A stretch of DNA of 64,000 bases, taken from assembly GCA_027490195.1 (NCBI GenBank), contig JAIXYN010000065.1:62001-126000 (forward strand), in the 5' to 3' direction. Below the pieces are notes generated by a model that was given only the letters and a program-made list of their open reading frames with translations, did no database searches and had not been told where the DNA came from. The DNA comes from Verrucomicrobiaceae bacterium. Lineage in GTDB: Bacteria > Verrucomicrobiota > Verrucomicrobiia > Verrucomicrobiales > Verrucomicrobiaceae. Shown piece by piece: positions 51,942-61,650 of this stretch. The position numbers and the translations under genes are program-made. How positions within the stretch are numbered: the first letter of the stretch is position 1; each line of letters begins with the position of its first letter.

Positions 51942-52051
51942 GCCTTGGAGCTTCGGGTTTCATTCGTCATTCGCCATTGAGGCACTTCGTTTCCCTTCGG
52001 GCTCGTTTCACTCGTCTGTCTCGCTTCGCTCGGCTCTGGTTTCGTCATTCC
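51870..52051. repeat. Intergenic repeat-like element with inverted GAATGACGAA motifs
   Basis: GAATGACGAAGC on the plus strand (near 51905) is matched in inverted orientation by TTCGTCATTC further on (near 51964 and again near 52042), with related GAGGAATGA/TCATTCCTCA pairs. A hairpin around GCTCCAGGC...GGCCTTGGAGC lies in the middle. The element spans the gap between two convergent genes, reaching into the 3' end of the methyltransferase and up to the stop of the FmdB-like gene. It looks like a dispersed non-autonomous repeat. Confidence 0.45.
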
Positions 52052-52279
52052 TCAATGGCAGCCACACCCAGTGCCGCAGGAGCCACCGCCGCCTGAGGCC
52101 TGGGCGCCACCGCTGCTGCCGCCCATCATGCCAGTGCCGCCGATGGGGACGCGGCGCACGGGCTGGCCGCTGTCCGGATGCTGCGTGAGTGCGGCGTCCT
52201 TCATGCTCTGGCGGATTTCAAAGCGCTTGGCGGGTTCGCCTTCAAACTGGGGGATGGTTTCGTAAACGTAGGTGGGCAT
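52052..52279 (-). CDS. FmdB-like small protein lacking the usual zinc cysteines
   Basis: ATG 52279 gives a 75-aa protein starting MPTYVYETIPQFEG, like FmdB/CxxC_CxxC_SSSS regulators (usually MPTYDYxCxxCG). The middle (SMKDAALTQHPDSGQPVRRV) aligns with the second knuckle, where CPECG is normal. Both Cys pairs of the ribbon are replaced. The C-terminus instead ends in a Gly-rich GGGGSCGTGCGCH. Function is unknown. It is convergent with the methyltransferase gene. Confidence 0.75.
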   Translation of the reverse strand: MPTYVYETIPQFEGEPAKRFEIRQSMKDAALTQHPDSGQPVRRVPIGGTGMMGGSSGGAQASGGGGSCGTGCGCH

Positions 52280-52343
52280 GGGGATCAGAGTTTCATGTTT
52301 AAGGTTCAAAGTTTCAAGTTCCTTGCAAGGCGGGAAATAAAAA

Positions 52344-52367
52344 CGGCGTCCCGATGAGGGGACGCCG
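52344..52367 (-). terminator. Terminator of the first MFS gene
   Basis: A 9-bp perfect stem (CGGCGTCCC at 52344-52352, GGGACGCCG at 52359-52367) is followed on the minus strand by TTTTTATTT. It lies 25 bases after the stop of the MFS gene at 52392. Confidence 0.88.
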
Positions 52368-52391
52368 CTTGAGAGAGACTTGGAGGGAGAA

Positions 52392-53966
52392 TTAGGCTTT
52401 CGAAGCCATCTCTTCTTCAATGGTCAGAGGCTTGTAGCCACCGATGGACTTGAAGTAGGCCAGGAGGAGAAGGTAGATCACCGCCATCGTGCCCGGGATG
52501 TAGGAGTCAAACTTCAGCGTCTTGCGGTCACCCTGCTGATCAGCGAGCACCACGGCCTTCTGGTCAGGAGTCTTTTCCTTGGCTTCCTTGGCCTCGGAGA
52601 GCTTCTTGCCATCAAGACCGATGGCGGCGGTCGCTTCCAGATTGAGGAACTTGCTCGGAGCTTCAGCCTTGTAGGTGTCGTACAGGGCTGGGTTGGAGGC
52701 CTTCAGGGATTCGCCAGCGAAGCGGTCCTTGGTATAGCCGAGACCAGGGCCACCGATGATACCAGCGGAGAGCATTCCGATGCCACCCATGATGGAGATG
52801 GCGACGGCACCCGTGCTTGGGAAGCGGTCAGAGGCGACGGCGAGCATCGTGGGCCAGAAGAAGGTTTTGCCGAAGGCATACACGCCAAGGGCGATGAGCG
52901 CTGTGGTGAAGGAGTTCATTCCAGCAGCCAACGTAAGACCGCCGCAGGCGAGGGCTGAGCAAACGCAGAGCAGGCCGACAGGGGAGAGCTTGAGCGTCTT
53001 TTCGATCCAATGAGCGCAGAAGCGCAGGCCGAACATGATGGCGGAGGTCCAGAGGAAGAGGGCCTTGCCCTGCTCAGGGGTGAACAGATTGCCGGTGATG
53101 TTCTGGATCCAGCCGTCGGTGCCAAGTTCGACCGCGCCGACGAGTGCGTGAGTGACGAAGAGGACGAAGAGCACGAACGAGCCGAGCGAGAACTTGGTAA
53201 GTACACCCACGGCGATCAGCACAATGCCGCCTGTGGCGTAACCGAGGTTCTTGGCCATAGCAGGCTCAACGCTGAGCACATCCTTGAAGAAGCCTTCGGC
53301 AAAGAAGGAAAGGAGGAAGCAGGCCACAGCACCACCGAGGATGCCGACGTCCTTGAGCATGTTGCCAAAGCTGACGCCCTTGGCCGCAGCGGCTGACTGT
53401 GGGAACTTCTGACCCATGAACATGAGGCCGTAGATGACGGTCGGGATGAGATACAGCGCGAGCTGGATGCGCCAGTTGATCTCCAATTTGTCGTCAAGGA
53501 ACCAGCCGATGATCACACCGATCACCATGCCGGCTGGCCAGGAAGCATGCAGGATGTTGAGGTAATGTGTGCGGTTTTCCGGGAAGAGCGTGGCGACGAG
53601 AGGATTGGCCACGGCTTCCAGGGTGCCATTCGCGAACGCGAAGATGAACATGCCGAGGGAGAGCACCATGAAGGCGCTGCTGCCGCTGGCAGTGAAGGTG
53701 ACGAGCGCGGAGATGATGTGCAGCAGGAAGGCCACCACGACGAGCTTGCCGTAGCCGATCTTGTCCACGACAACACCGCCAAGGATGATGCCAAAGCAGA
53801 AGCCGTTGAAGCCCATGCCGCCGATGGCTCCTAGTTGAGCCCCGGTGAATCCGAATTCCTTCGCCCAGTTGTCAAAGATGCCGCCGCGGATGGCGAAGCC
53901 GACACCGGCTGCGAGAATGGCCATGAAGCCGGCCCAGAGAAGTCTCATTCGATTGTTTTCGCTCAT
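52392..53966 (-). CDS. Major facilitator superfamily transporter, copy 1
   Basis: ATG 53966 gives 524 aa, [21 protein letters not shown]; a longer frame would add 28 polar residues. About 12 membrane helices in two halves are separated by a cytoplasmic loop. Other marks are [44 protein letters not shown] and [16 protein letters not shown]. The overall pattern resembles sugar permeases of the FucP/NHS kind, but the substrate is unknown. A charged insertion of about 70 residues lies before the last helix. The paralogue at 54223-55764 is upstream on the same strand, about 256 bp apart. Confidence 0.82.
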   Translation of the reverse strand: MSENNRMRLLWAGFMAILAAGVGFAIRGGIFDNWAKEFGFTGAQLGAIGGMGFNGFCFGIILGGVVVDKIGYGKLVVVAFLLHIISALVTFTASGSSAFMVLSLGMFIFAFANGTLEAVANPLVATLFPENRTHYLNILHASWPAGMVIGVIIGWFLDDKLEINWRIQLALYLIPTVIYGLMFMGQKFPQSAAAAKGVSFGNMLKDVGILGGAVACFLLSFFAEGFFKDVLSVEPAMAKNLGYATGGIVLIAVGVLTKFSLGSFVLFVLFVTHALVGAVELGTDGWIQNITGNLFTPEQGKALFLWTSAIMFGLRFCAHWIEKTLKLSPVGLLCVCSALACGGLTLAAGMNSFTTALIALGVYAFGKTFFWPTMLAVASDRFPSTGAVAISIMGGIGMLSAGIIGGPGLGYTKDRFAGESLKASNPALYDTYKAEAPSKFLNLEATAAIGLDGKKLSEAKEAKEKTPDQKAVVLADQQGDRKTLKFDSYIPGTMAVIYLLLLAYFKSIGGYKPLTIEEEMASKA

Positions 53967-54222
53967 AGAGGAGGGAGTGGAGTTTGTGTTGGTTGGAGTA
54001 ATAGTTATCGGGAACGAGCGTGTTTTAGGTGCCACGCCACTGAGCGACAAGGAAAAAGTGTTCTCAAGGCTGAGAAGTTGTCAGAATGCTTAGCGGGAAG
54101 GTCCGCAGAGCGAGTCCAGAAAAAAACCTTTGCTGTGAGCACTCTAGGGTGGGCGGGTCAGTTATCGCTGTGAAGTCTGTCGATCTTGCAGTGATTGTAA
54201 GGGCTTTTTTCCGCTCAGCGGG

Positions 54223-55764
54223 TCAGTGGGCTTGGCCGGCATCTCCTTCGGAAATGACGACCGGTTGGTAGCCGCCGCGGAACCTGAACCAGAAGAACAT
54301 GCCGAGGTAGCAGGCAAGCATGAAGCTTGGAAGGATTGCGATGGTGGTAAAGACGCTGCGCTTGCTGGCTGCCTGCACGATCTCGAGTTCCTGATGCTGT
54401 GGGGTAGGGAGGGTCTTGATTTTTTCTTGGTTGAGCGTCGGCGCGTTGCCGAAGATGCCTGGCTTGGGTTCTCCCTTGATCTCTGAGTACAGGGCACTGT
54501 GCTCGGTGGCGGAGAGGCGCTCGGCCATGTCGAGGTCCTGCTTGTGGCCAATGTAGGGGCTGCCCAGCACGCCCAAGAAAAGCACTCCCACAGCGGAGAC
54601 GCCGTTGAGCGTAAGGGCACCGCCTTTGGGGAACTGCTCGGCAGTGAGACCAAGCGTGGTGCTCCACAGAAAGGTCTTGCCCAGGGCATAAACCGTGGCG
54701 GCGGCGAGGATCACCCAGCCGGTGGCATGGGAGAGAAAGATCAGCCCGATGATGGCAATGGCCCCGCTGATGACCAGCAGACCGATGGGGGAGAACCTAT
54801 GCACGATGGGGCCGGCATAGAAGCGCAGCACCGTCATGATAACAGAGACATACACAAAAATCCACGTGGCGAAGTTCGGGAAATCCGGGCCGCTGAGCTT
54901 GAGCAGCTCCGGCATCCAGCCATCGGTGCCGAGTTCGGTCGTGGCCAGCGGCCCGATAGTGATGAGCACGACGATGAAGAGCCAGTTGCCCAGCGAATGG
55001 GTGTAAAAGCCCGTGGCTGACCCCAGTAAAAGTCCTGCGATGATCGAGTTCCTCAGGGAGGCCTCAAAGCCGAGCATCTGCATGACCGCGCAGTAAACTA
55101 GGGATCCGATGATGAAGGAGCCCACAGCACCCACCTCCTTGAGCATGTCGCGGTAGCTCACACCGGCGGCCACGCGCTCATTTACTGGGAAGGTCCGTGG
55201 GAGGATCAGCAGCGCATAGAGGACCACCGGGATGAAGCACAAAGCAAAGCGGAATTGCCACACGGCACTGAAGAACAGCTTCGTTTCTGGCAGCAGCGCG
55301 CAAAACAGCGCGCCTAGCGCCAGGCCTGCGGGCCAACCTGCATGCAGGATGTTCAGCCACTTCGACTTGTTCTTGCTGAAAATCGTGGCGACGACCGGGT
55401 TGATGAATGACTCCACCGTTCCATTCGCTACGGCAACGAGCAGAGAGCTCCAGTAAAAGTCTTCATAGCCGGAGGCGCGCAGGGTGAGCACCAGTGAAAC
55501 GACGTGGCAGCCAGCGGCAATTAACGCGACTGTTTTGTAGCCAATGCGGTCAATGATCAGGCTGAAGAAAATGATGCTCAGCGCGAAAGGCCACATGCCC
55601 GCGCCATTGATGGCTCCCTTCTGCGATTCGGACAGATTGAAGCTGTTCTGCAGTTCACCGATGGTGTTGGCACGTACCCCAAAAACGAAGGAGGTGGCGA
55701 CCAGGGCGATGAAGCAGGCCCAGAAGAGTTTCATGTCGGCTTTGCCGTAGGTTGTCTGAGTCAT
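54223..55764 (-). CDS. Major facilitator superfamily transporter, copy 2
   Basis: ATG 55764 gives 513 aa starting MTQTTYGKADMKLFWACF. The helix pattern and motifs are parallel to copy 1: KGAINGAGMWPFALSIIFF, NGTVESFINPVVATIFSKNKSKWLN, LHAGWPAGLALGALF, LGTDGWMPELL. The same periplasmic/cytoplasmic insertion precedes the last helix. Tandem duplication with strong divergence is evident. Expression may be separate, since the intergenic space could hold a promoter; I see no terminator in it. Confidence 0.82.
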   Translation of the reverse strand: MTQTTYGKADMKLFWACFIALVATSFVFGVRANTIGELQNSFNLSESQKGAINGAGMWPFALSIIFFSLIIDRIGYKTVALIAAGCHVVSLVLTLRASGYEDFYWSSLLVAVANGTVESFINPVVATIFSKNKSKWLNILHAGWPAGLALGALFCALLPETKLFFSAVWQFRFALCFIPVVLYALLILPRTFPVNERVAAGVSYRDMLKEVGAVGSFIIGSLVYCAVMQMLGFEASLRNSIIAGLLLGSATGFYTHSLGNWLFIVVLITIGPLATTELGTDGWMPELLKLSGPDFPNFATWIFVYVSVIMTVLRFYAGPIVHRFSPIGLLVISGAIAIIGLIFLSHATGWVILAAATVYALGKTFLWSTTLGLTAEQFPKGGALTLNGVSAVGVLFLGVLGSPYIGHKQDLDMAERLSATEHSALYSEIKGEPKPGIFGNAPTLNQEKIKTLPTPQHQELEIVQAASKRSVFTTIAILPSFMLACYLGMFFWFRFRGGYQPVVISEGDAGQAH

Positions 55765-55900
55765 GGAATGAGAGGGTGTCGGACGGGGAATGGGCGATTC
55801 CAGCAAAAGCCGCCCGTCAGCGCAACGTCTTTTTCCAGGTTCGAAAAATAACCTGGTACTGATCTGGAGTGGAGAAGCTCAGGTTTATACCTCAGCGCCC

Positions 55901-56941
55901 CTACAACCTCCTCAAACCATCCTCCGTCATCGCACACGGGATCGCTGCATCAATCTCATTGATACGCCCTAGCGTTTCCGCACTGAGCACGAGATCAGAG
56001 GCAGCAAGGCTGTCGTTCAACTGAGCAACCGTCGTGGCACCGACAATGGTGGAGGCCACGAAATCATGCTGCTTGCTCCAAGCGAGGGCCAGTGCCGTCA
56101 CGCTGACGCCGAGATCTGCGGCGATGACCTGCAGGCGCGCCGTGGTTTCCAGGCTGCGCTCATTGACGAAGCGCGCCGCCATCATCTTCTGGCGTGGGCC
56201 ACCGTGCTGAATGTAGTCGGTGAAGCGTGCGCCCTTGGGCAGGGCACCGTTGTTGTATTTTCCGCAAAGCACACCACCACCGAGGGGCGAGTAAGGCAGG
56301 AGACTCACGCCTTCCTTGCGGCAGACCTGGGCCAGTTCGCTCTCACAGCGGCGGTTGATGAGGGAGAAATTGTTCTGCACCGTTGCCATGCGGGCGAGGC
56401 CGTGCTTTTCCGCCTCCCACAGGTTTTTCATCACTCCCCAGCAGGTTTCATTGCTGGAGCCCCACGCGCGGATCTTCCCTTGGTCGATGAGATCAGTCAG
56501 CGCCCCGAGCGTTTCCTCCTGCTGCATGCCGTGGTCCGGCCAATGCGTTTGATAAAGGTCGATGTAATCCGTCTGCAGGCGGCGCAGGCTGTCCTCGCAA
56601 GCCTGGAAAATCTGGCGGCGATCCAGAGCTGTGAAGCCACCACGCACCGGCGGGCGGAACCAGCCATGCCCCGGACCCGTGACCTTCGAAGCGATGATGA
56701 TCTCACCGCGCGTCTGCCCCTTGAGCCACTTGCCCACGATCTGCTCCGTCACCCCAAACAGCTCAGCACTCGGCGGCACAGGATAGAGCTCGGCCGTGTC
56801 AAAAAAGTCGATCCCCGCGTCGATGGCCCGGTCCATGATTTCAAAAGATGTTTCTTCATCGGCCTGCAGACCAAAAGTCATGGTTCCCATGCAGATGTCA
56901 GTGACAACGATACCCGTGCGGCCAAGGCGTTTGCGATTCAT
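55901..56941 (-). CDS. Aldo/keto reductase
   Basis: The 346-aa protein begins [24 protein letters not shown]. Catalytic residues of the family are visible: Asp and Tyr in FFDTAELYP, Lys in IIASKVTG, and His in [11 protein letters not shown]. The NADPH-binding end is typical ([21 protein letters not shown]). Subfamily resembles E. coli Tas/YghZ-like reductases. Substrate unknown; cytoplasmic. It stands alone on the minus strand. Confidence 0.92.
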   Translation of the reverse strand: MNRKRLGRTGIVVTDICMGTMTFGLQADEETSFEIMDRAIDAGIDFFDTAELYPVPPSAELFGVTEQIVGKWLKGQTRGEIIIASKVTGPGHGWFRPPVRGGFTALDRRQIFQACEDSLRRLQTDYIDLYQTHWPDHGMQQEETLGALTDLIDQGKIRAWGSSNETCWGVMKNLWEAEKHGLARMATVQNNFSLINRRCESELAQVCRKEGVSLLPYSPLGGGVLCGKYNNGALPKGARFTDYIQHGGPRQKMMAARFVNERSLETTARLQVIAADLGVSVTALALAWSKQHDFVASTIVGATTVAQLNDSLAASDLVLSAETLGRINEIDAAIPCAMTEDGLRRL

Positions 56942-57002
56942 AAGGCGCGGATGCTAGCAGCAATGGCCGGAGAGCCAAGAGCAAAGCGATTTCGAAAGCC
57001 TA

Positions 57003-57761
57003 TCAGCTAAGGGACCGCAAATCTGGGGGTGATCTTTCGGTGACCATATCAGCCTCTCCATGCCATTGATGGGTAATGTCGCGCATGAGGAGAGCGTGGT
57101 CAAAGGTGACACTGCCTGCGGGAAAAGCTGACTCGTCGGCGAAGAAGGAAGACTCGACCTGCTCGACAGCGAGCGAACTCACCTGCCAGTGGTCGGTCTC
57201 AAGCCGGATGCCATCGAGTCGGCAGCAGTCGCGGGTGACGGAGTACCCCACGCTGCCACTCTCGAAGAAGGCTGACGACTCGGCCAGTGACTCAAAGCAA
57301 GAAGACTCTGGAAACGAATCGCTCTCGTGTCCGCGAAGCTGAACCGCCATGTGCCCGTCACGAGCGCGAACCGACATGGAAATGTGGGAGCCGTCGTCGG
57401 TCACGGCGAAATCTGCCAAGTGATGCTCGCCGGGGAAAATGCGTCCGCCCGCGAAATGGTTAAGCCATGAGCCAGTGTCACGGCGAGGAATGAACACTCC
57501 ATCGAGCGGCTCACCGGAAGGATCGTCCCACAGGACCGCAATGCGGTGGGCGGCGTTCTCACTGGAGATGCCGCAGCAGCGAGGAAGCCAGCCTGGGCGA
57601 ACCTGCTCCAACCGGATCAGGCAAATGCCTGCGATGGCGTAGCCACGGTGCAGCTTGGGACGAAAAGGCGGGGGCAGAAAGCGATTCATAATTTCCGCGT
57701 CCACCCGGAAATTGACGAGCAACCTGCGACGAATCAAACCGTGGAGGACTGGGAGACGCAT
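57003..57761 (-). CDS. DUF2071 (YqjF-like) protein
   Basis: The 252-aa protein shows DUF2071 features: an N-terminal RRRLLVNFRVDAEIMNRFLPPPFRPKLHRGYAIAG stretch spanning residues about 11-45, a PRRDTGSWLNHFAGGRIFPGEHH segment (about 92-114), and repeated beta strands. The family is thought to have an acetoacetate-decarboxylase-like barrel; the catalytic role is unknown. There is no signal peptide. It precedes the aldo/keto reductase gene on the same strand by 61 bp. Confidence 0.75.
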   Translation of the reverse strand: MRLPVLHGLIRRRLLVNFRVDAEIMNRFLPPPFRPKLHRGYAIAGICLIRLEQVRPGWLPRCCGISSENAAHRIAVLWDDPSGEPLDGVFIPRRDTGSWLNHFAGGRIFPGEHHLADFAVTDDGSHISMSVRARDGHMAVQLRGHESDSFPESSCFESLAESSAFFESGSVGYSVTRDCCRLDGIRLETDHWQVSSLAVEQVESSFFADESAFPAGSVTFDHALLMRDITHQWHGEADMVTERSPPDLRSLS

Positions 57762-57828
57762 GGTGGAACGGGGGCGATGAAAGCTCAGCGGCCCGGCTAG
57801 GAGACGCGCGGATCGCTATGACTGGCAC

Positions 57829-58332
57829 TCACGGTTTGCTCGTGAGCAGAATCGGGTAAGGAGGGTCGTATTTGTTGCAACGGAGGCGCAGGTTATCGCC
57901 TTTTTTGACCTTCTTGAAAAAGATCGTCTGTGCCCGGTTGTCATTTTTCACCAGTTCTCCGCCGAGTTCTTTCTTGCTCAGCCGAACCCAGCCTTTGGAT
58001 TTGAACTTGCTCTCCGTCCATAGGTCCTTCCCCCAGTCTCCTGATTGGTTTCCTTGGTAGTCCCAGTTGCAGGCGAGGAAAAGATAGCCATCGGCTTGGA
58101 TCTCCATGTCGGCGACGCCGTTGGTGCTTGCTGTGGGAGTAAATATGGTCGCCCCATGGTTCGAAAAAAAGGCTGGAATGCGTGCCCAGCCATTCTTGTC
58201 GGCGCTGATCACGAGCGGCACGGGCTGCATGTTCAAGACCGCAATCGTGGTCGGCGTTTTGGCCAGGGACCGCAGGTCAGCGGCGTGCATCAGGCTAGGG
58301 AGAAGGAGCAGGCAAGAGAGCAAGGTTTTCAT
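57829..58332 (-). CDS. Small secreted protein of unknown function
   Basis: The 167-aa product has a clear signal peptide (MKTLLSCLLLLPSLMHAADL). The mature part is beta-rich with many Trp and aromatic residues (LFLACNWDYQGNQSGDWGKDLW) and ends in a Lys/Arg-rich strand pair. I do not recognise a family. It lies 67 bp upstream of the DUF2071 gene on the same strand. Confidence 0.65.
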   Translation of the reverse strand: MKTLLSCLLLLPSLMHAADLRSLAKTPTTIAVLNMQPVPLVISADKNGWARIPAFFSNHGATIFTPTASTNGVADMEIQADGYLFLACNWDYQGNQSGDWGKDLWTESKFKSKGWVRLSKKELGGELVKNDNRAQTIFFKKVKKGDNLRLRCNKYDPPYPILLTSKP

Positions 58333-58393
58333 GGCGGGAAGGTAGATGCTTCATGAACGATGACGTGTGATTATGATGTTAGACTGGCATACG

Positions 58394-58634
58394 ATGAAAG
58401 CTCAAACGTCAATGCCCCTTGGAGATAAGCAAAGATTCGCTGTCGAGATCAGCGATTTCGTGCAGCAATCGCCCGCCTTGTGTCGGGTCGACATCTGGGC
58501 CGCAGCGGTGGTGGACCTGCGATGACAACACGGCCTATACCCCTTCATTATTTGTCGCCGAGATTCCCAAAAGCGAACTTTTATGGGTGCTGGAGGAGAT
58601 GTTAAAAGTTCTGGATGATGCCCTTGAGGCCTAA
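58394..58634 (+). pseudogene. Possible frameshifted small gene
   Basis: Frame 1 from ATG 58394 reads MKAQTSMPLGDKQRFAVEIS and stops at 58525. Another frame continues as CDDNTAYTPSLFVAEIPKSE and ends in a helical EMLKVLDDALEA at 58634. Joined, they would give about 80 residues, with start and end both gene-like. A single frameshift near 58500 could explain this. Base composition is like the neighbours. The rest of the 58333-58675 gap contains nothing I recognise. Confidence 0.3.
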
Positions 58635-58675
58635 AATAGCATTAATCGCGCTGGTTTGAGCGCTGGGGTCCAGTC

Positions 58676-59137
58676 CTACCGCTTGTTCTTCTGATTGAAA
58701 TTCGCCACGGTCCGGGCGGCTTCGCGGTTTTCGGCCTTGTCCTTCAGATCCTGGCGTTGGTCGCCATGGTTTTTGCCTTTGCCGACGCCGATCTCGATTT
58801 TAATATGGTGCCCTTTCCAGTAGGCTCGCAGAATGGGGAGGGCGAGGCCCTTTTGCTGCGTCTGGGCCAGCAACTTCATGATCTCGTTTTTGTGCAGCAG
58901 CAGGCGCCGGGTGCGGCGGGGCTCGTGCGTGGTGTGGCTGGCCTTCTCGTAGGTCTGAATGTCACAGCCATAGAGCCAGACCTGGCCGCGATCCACGCGA
59001 GCGAAAGCGTCGGAGATGTTGAGCTTCCCGAGGCGGATGGATTTCACCTCGGTTCCGCGGAGTTCGATGCCAGCCTCGTATTTTTCGAGGATGTGGTAGT
59101 CACGCGGGGCTTTGCGGTTCGTGGCGATCTCGGACAT
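58676..59137 (-). CDS. smpB: SsrA-binding protein SmpB
   Basis: The 153-aa protein has the normal SmpB length and core: NRKAPRDYHILEKYEAGIEL, GTEVKSIRLGKLNISDAFARV, YEKASHTTHEPRRTRRLLLHKNEI, GLALPILRAYWKGHHIKIEIG, and the basic tail GKGKNHGDQRQDLKDKAENR. It binds tmRNA and delivers it to stalled ribosomes. tmRNA is not in the window. It follows the rpoZ gene by 66 bp on the same strand. Confidence 0.97.
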   Translation of the reverse strand: MSEIATNRKAPRDYHILEKYEAGIELRGTEVKSIRLGKLNISDAFARVDRGQVWLYGCDIQTYEKASHTTHEPRRTRRLLLHKNEIMKLLAQTQQKGLALPILRAYWKGHHIKIEIGVGKGKNHGDQRQDLKDKAENREAARTVANFNQKNKR

Positions 59138-59203
59138 GGGTCGCGCGGAGAACCGCTGATGTTGACGAAGAACTGGCGGTTCTGCCGGGAGGGCAGGGGT
59201 GGC

Positions 59204-59407
59204 CTAGTGCAGGTCGGGGGTCGCGATGGTGATCTTGCCCTGAATGATTTCGAGGAGGGCGAGGTCGGCTTCACGAAGGCCGGGACGGCGCTCGACGAGG
59301 ACGGCATGGCCCGCAGCGATCTGACGGACTCGCTTGGAGACCATGTTGATCAGGATTGGGTGATCTTTAACGATTAGCGCGGCTTGTTCGACGAGGTCAG
59401 CTCTCAT
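59204..59407 (-). CDS. rpoZ: RNA polymerase omega subunit
   Basis: The 67-aa product reads MRADLVEQAALIVKDHPILI and continues NMVSKRVRQIAAGHAVLVE. The VSKRVRQIAAG helix and ADLALLEIIQGKI end are the conserved omega core. It is shorter than the E. coli protein (91 aa), as in many bacteria. It stabilises the beta' subunit. It is divergent from gmd and just upstream of smpB. Confidence 0.82.
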   Translation of the reverse strand: MRADLVEQAALIVKDHPILINMVSKRVRQIAAGHAVLVERRPGLREADLALLEIIQGKITIATPDLH

Positions 59408-59538
59408 AAATTGAAATCGGGGCTGGGATTGGGGGCGCGAAGGATAAAGGGCGTCGCTTGCGGTGCAACTGTTATGTTCCTGCTTTTCCCCTTGCGGAAT
59501 GGGAGTCGGTATTGTCTCATCGGCGCTCGATTTGACTC

Positions 59539-60558
<1,020 letters not shown>

Positions 60559-60592
60559 TTTGGCGGGAGAAGCGGCCTTTGAACCACAGTCT

Positions 60593-60640
60593 TGACGGCT
60601 CTGACCTCCCACGATTCGTGGGAGGGAGGGGCGTCATTTT
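60593..60640. terminator. Hairpin terminator between gmd and the deaminase gene
   Basis: The perfect palindrome CCTCCCACGA/TCGTGGGAGG (60605-60625, one central base) sits inside an outer TGACG/CGTCA pairing and is followed by TTTT on the plus strand. It lies between convergent genes. Confidence 0.75.
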
Positions 60641-60657
60641 GAGGCCCTATCCTCGAA

Positions 60658-61140
60658 TCATGGCGCGGTTTTAGCCTTTTCTCCTGCTGCGACGATCTGC
60701 GGGTAGTCGGCAAGCTGGATGAGAGGGATGCCATAGCGCCCGGCAATGGCATCAGCCTCGGACTCAGGGTAATCATCGCGGAAATAGACTTCTTTGACGC
60801 CGTAGGCACAGAGCATCTGCATGCAACTTGTGCAGGGTTTGGTGGTACAGGCGACGAGCCTGACATTACCACGGGTGAAGAGGCTGCACAGATTCACCTC
60901 GGCATGCAGCATGTATTTACGTCGTGCATCACGATCTGCCCAAAAATCAGGGTCAGCGTCGTAACCAGGGGCCAGACCGTTGTAAGCGGTTCCGATCACC
61001 CGGTTGTCAAAATCGATGGCCACCGCCCCCACTTTACGAAACGGATCCTCCGACCGTAGGCTAGCGACGTGGGCAAGCGCCATGGCGTATTCTGGGATGG
61101 TTAACCGAGTTGCCGGGGCGGGATGGACTTCAGGGGGCAT
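60658..61140 (-). CDS. dCMP/cytidine deaminase-family protein
   Basis: The 160-aa protein has the zinc site HAEVN and the downstream PCTSCMQML, the classic HxE and PCxxC of the cytidine deaminase superfamily. The N-terminal EYAMALAHVASLRSEDPFRKVGAVAID and YNGLAPGYD resemble dCMP deaminases such as ComEB. Deamination of dCMP to dUMP for dTTP synthesis is the best guess, but other nucleobase deaminases of this type exist. It is convergent with gmd. Confidence 0.85.
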   Translation of the reverse strand: MPPEVHPAPATRLTIPEYAMALAHVASLRSEDPFRKVGAVAIDFDNRVIGTAYNGLAPGYDADPDFWADRDARRKYMLHAEVNLCSLFTRGNVRLVACTTKPCTSCMQMLCAYGVKEVYFRDDYPESEADAIAGRYGIPLIQLADYPQIVAAGEKAKTAP

Positions 61141-61230
61141 AGACGCACATGAACTTTTAAAACAGTCTCGTCAATCAAGAGGCGAAAGGGCATGGTTTTT
61201 TCAGCCGCCCAATGAAAATCATTTGAACAT

Positions 61231-61282
61231 GTTACAATGAACACTATACGATGTTCGCGTAACTCAGCGAGATTATTGTAAC
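61231..61282 (+). promoter_or_regulatory. Inverted repeat GTTACAAT...ATTGTAAC
   Basis: The 8-bp arms (61231-61238 and 61275-61282) are perfect and 36 bp apart, with a smaller GAACA/TGTTC pair between them. They end 7 bases before a possible small gene. This arrangement suits a regulator binding site or an RNA stem. Confidence 0.3.
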
Positions 61283-61289
61283 CACACTC

Positions 61290-61460
61290 ATGAATTCTTT
61301 CAATTCCAGGCGACTTCCGATTGGCAAATTGTTCGGCAAGTTACGCAGTTTAATCGCCGTGGCCCCTCAAGCAAACAGCCCTCACAGGTCGTGGGACAGG
61401 GCATCTTCGAGAGAAATTCAACTCGAGTTTGATTTTGAACTCAGGAAGCGCATCCGCTAA
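61290..61460 (+). CDS. Possible 56-aa protein
   Basis: ATG 61290 to TAA 61460 encodes a strongly basic peptide (MNSFNSRRLPIGKLFGKLRS...IQLEFDFELRKRIR). No Shine-Dalgarno site or known family. It could be a small regulator of the export locus or a chance frame. Confidence 0.25.
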   Translation: MNSFNSRRLPIGKLFGKLRSLIAVAPQANSPHRSWDRASSREIQLEFDFELRKRIR

Positions 61461-61650
61461 ACGAAAAGTGTGGTCTCATTGGCTATTTATTGCAACGGAA
61501 TGATAAGCAGAAGGCCAAAATAAGGAGGCTGGAGCCAAATGAATGAAGCTCGAGGCCAAGAATGTGGCGAAATCGAAATAAATTTGGTATGGACAAAAGG
61601 GGGTAAAATTGCTTCTATCAGTATTTATTACCCGACCAATCTCTCCCGTC

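Larger units (their letters stand above)
61141..61650 (+). other. 510-bp AT-rich gap upstream of the export locus
   Basis: The region between the deaminase start and the outer-membrane barrel gene is AT-richer than its surroundings. It holds an 8-bp inverted repeat (61231-61282) and a possible 56-codon frame (61290-61460), described separately. The AT-rich 190 bases before 61651 probably contain the barrel gene promoter, but I see no well-spaced -35/-10 pair. Confidence 0.5.
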
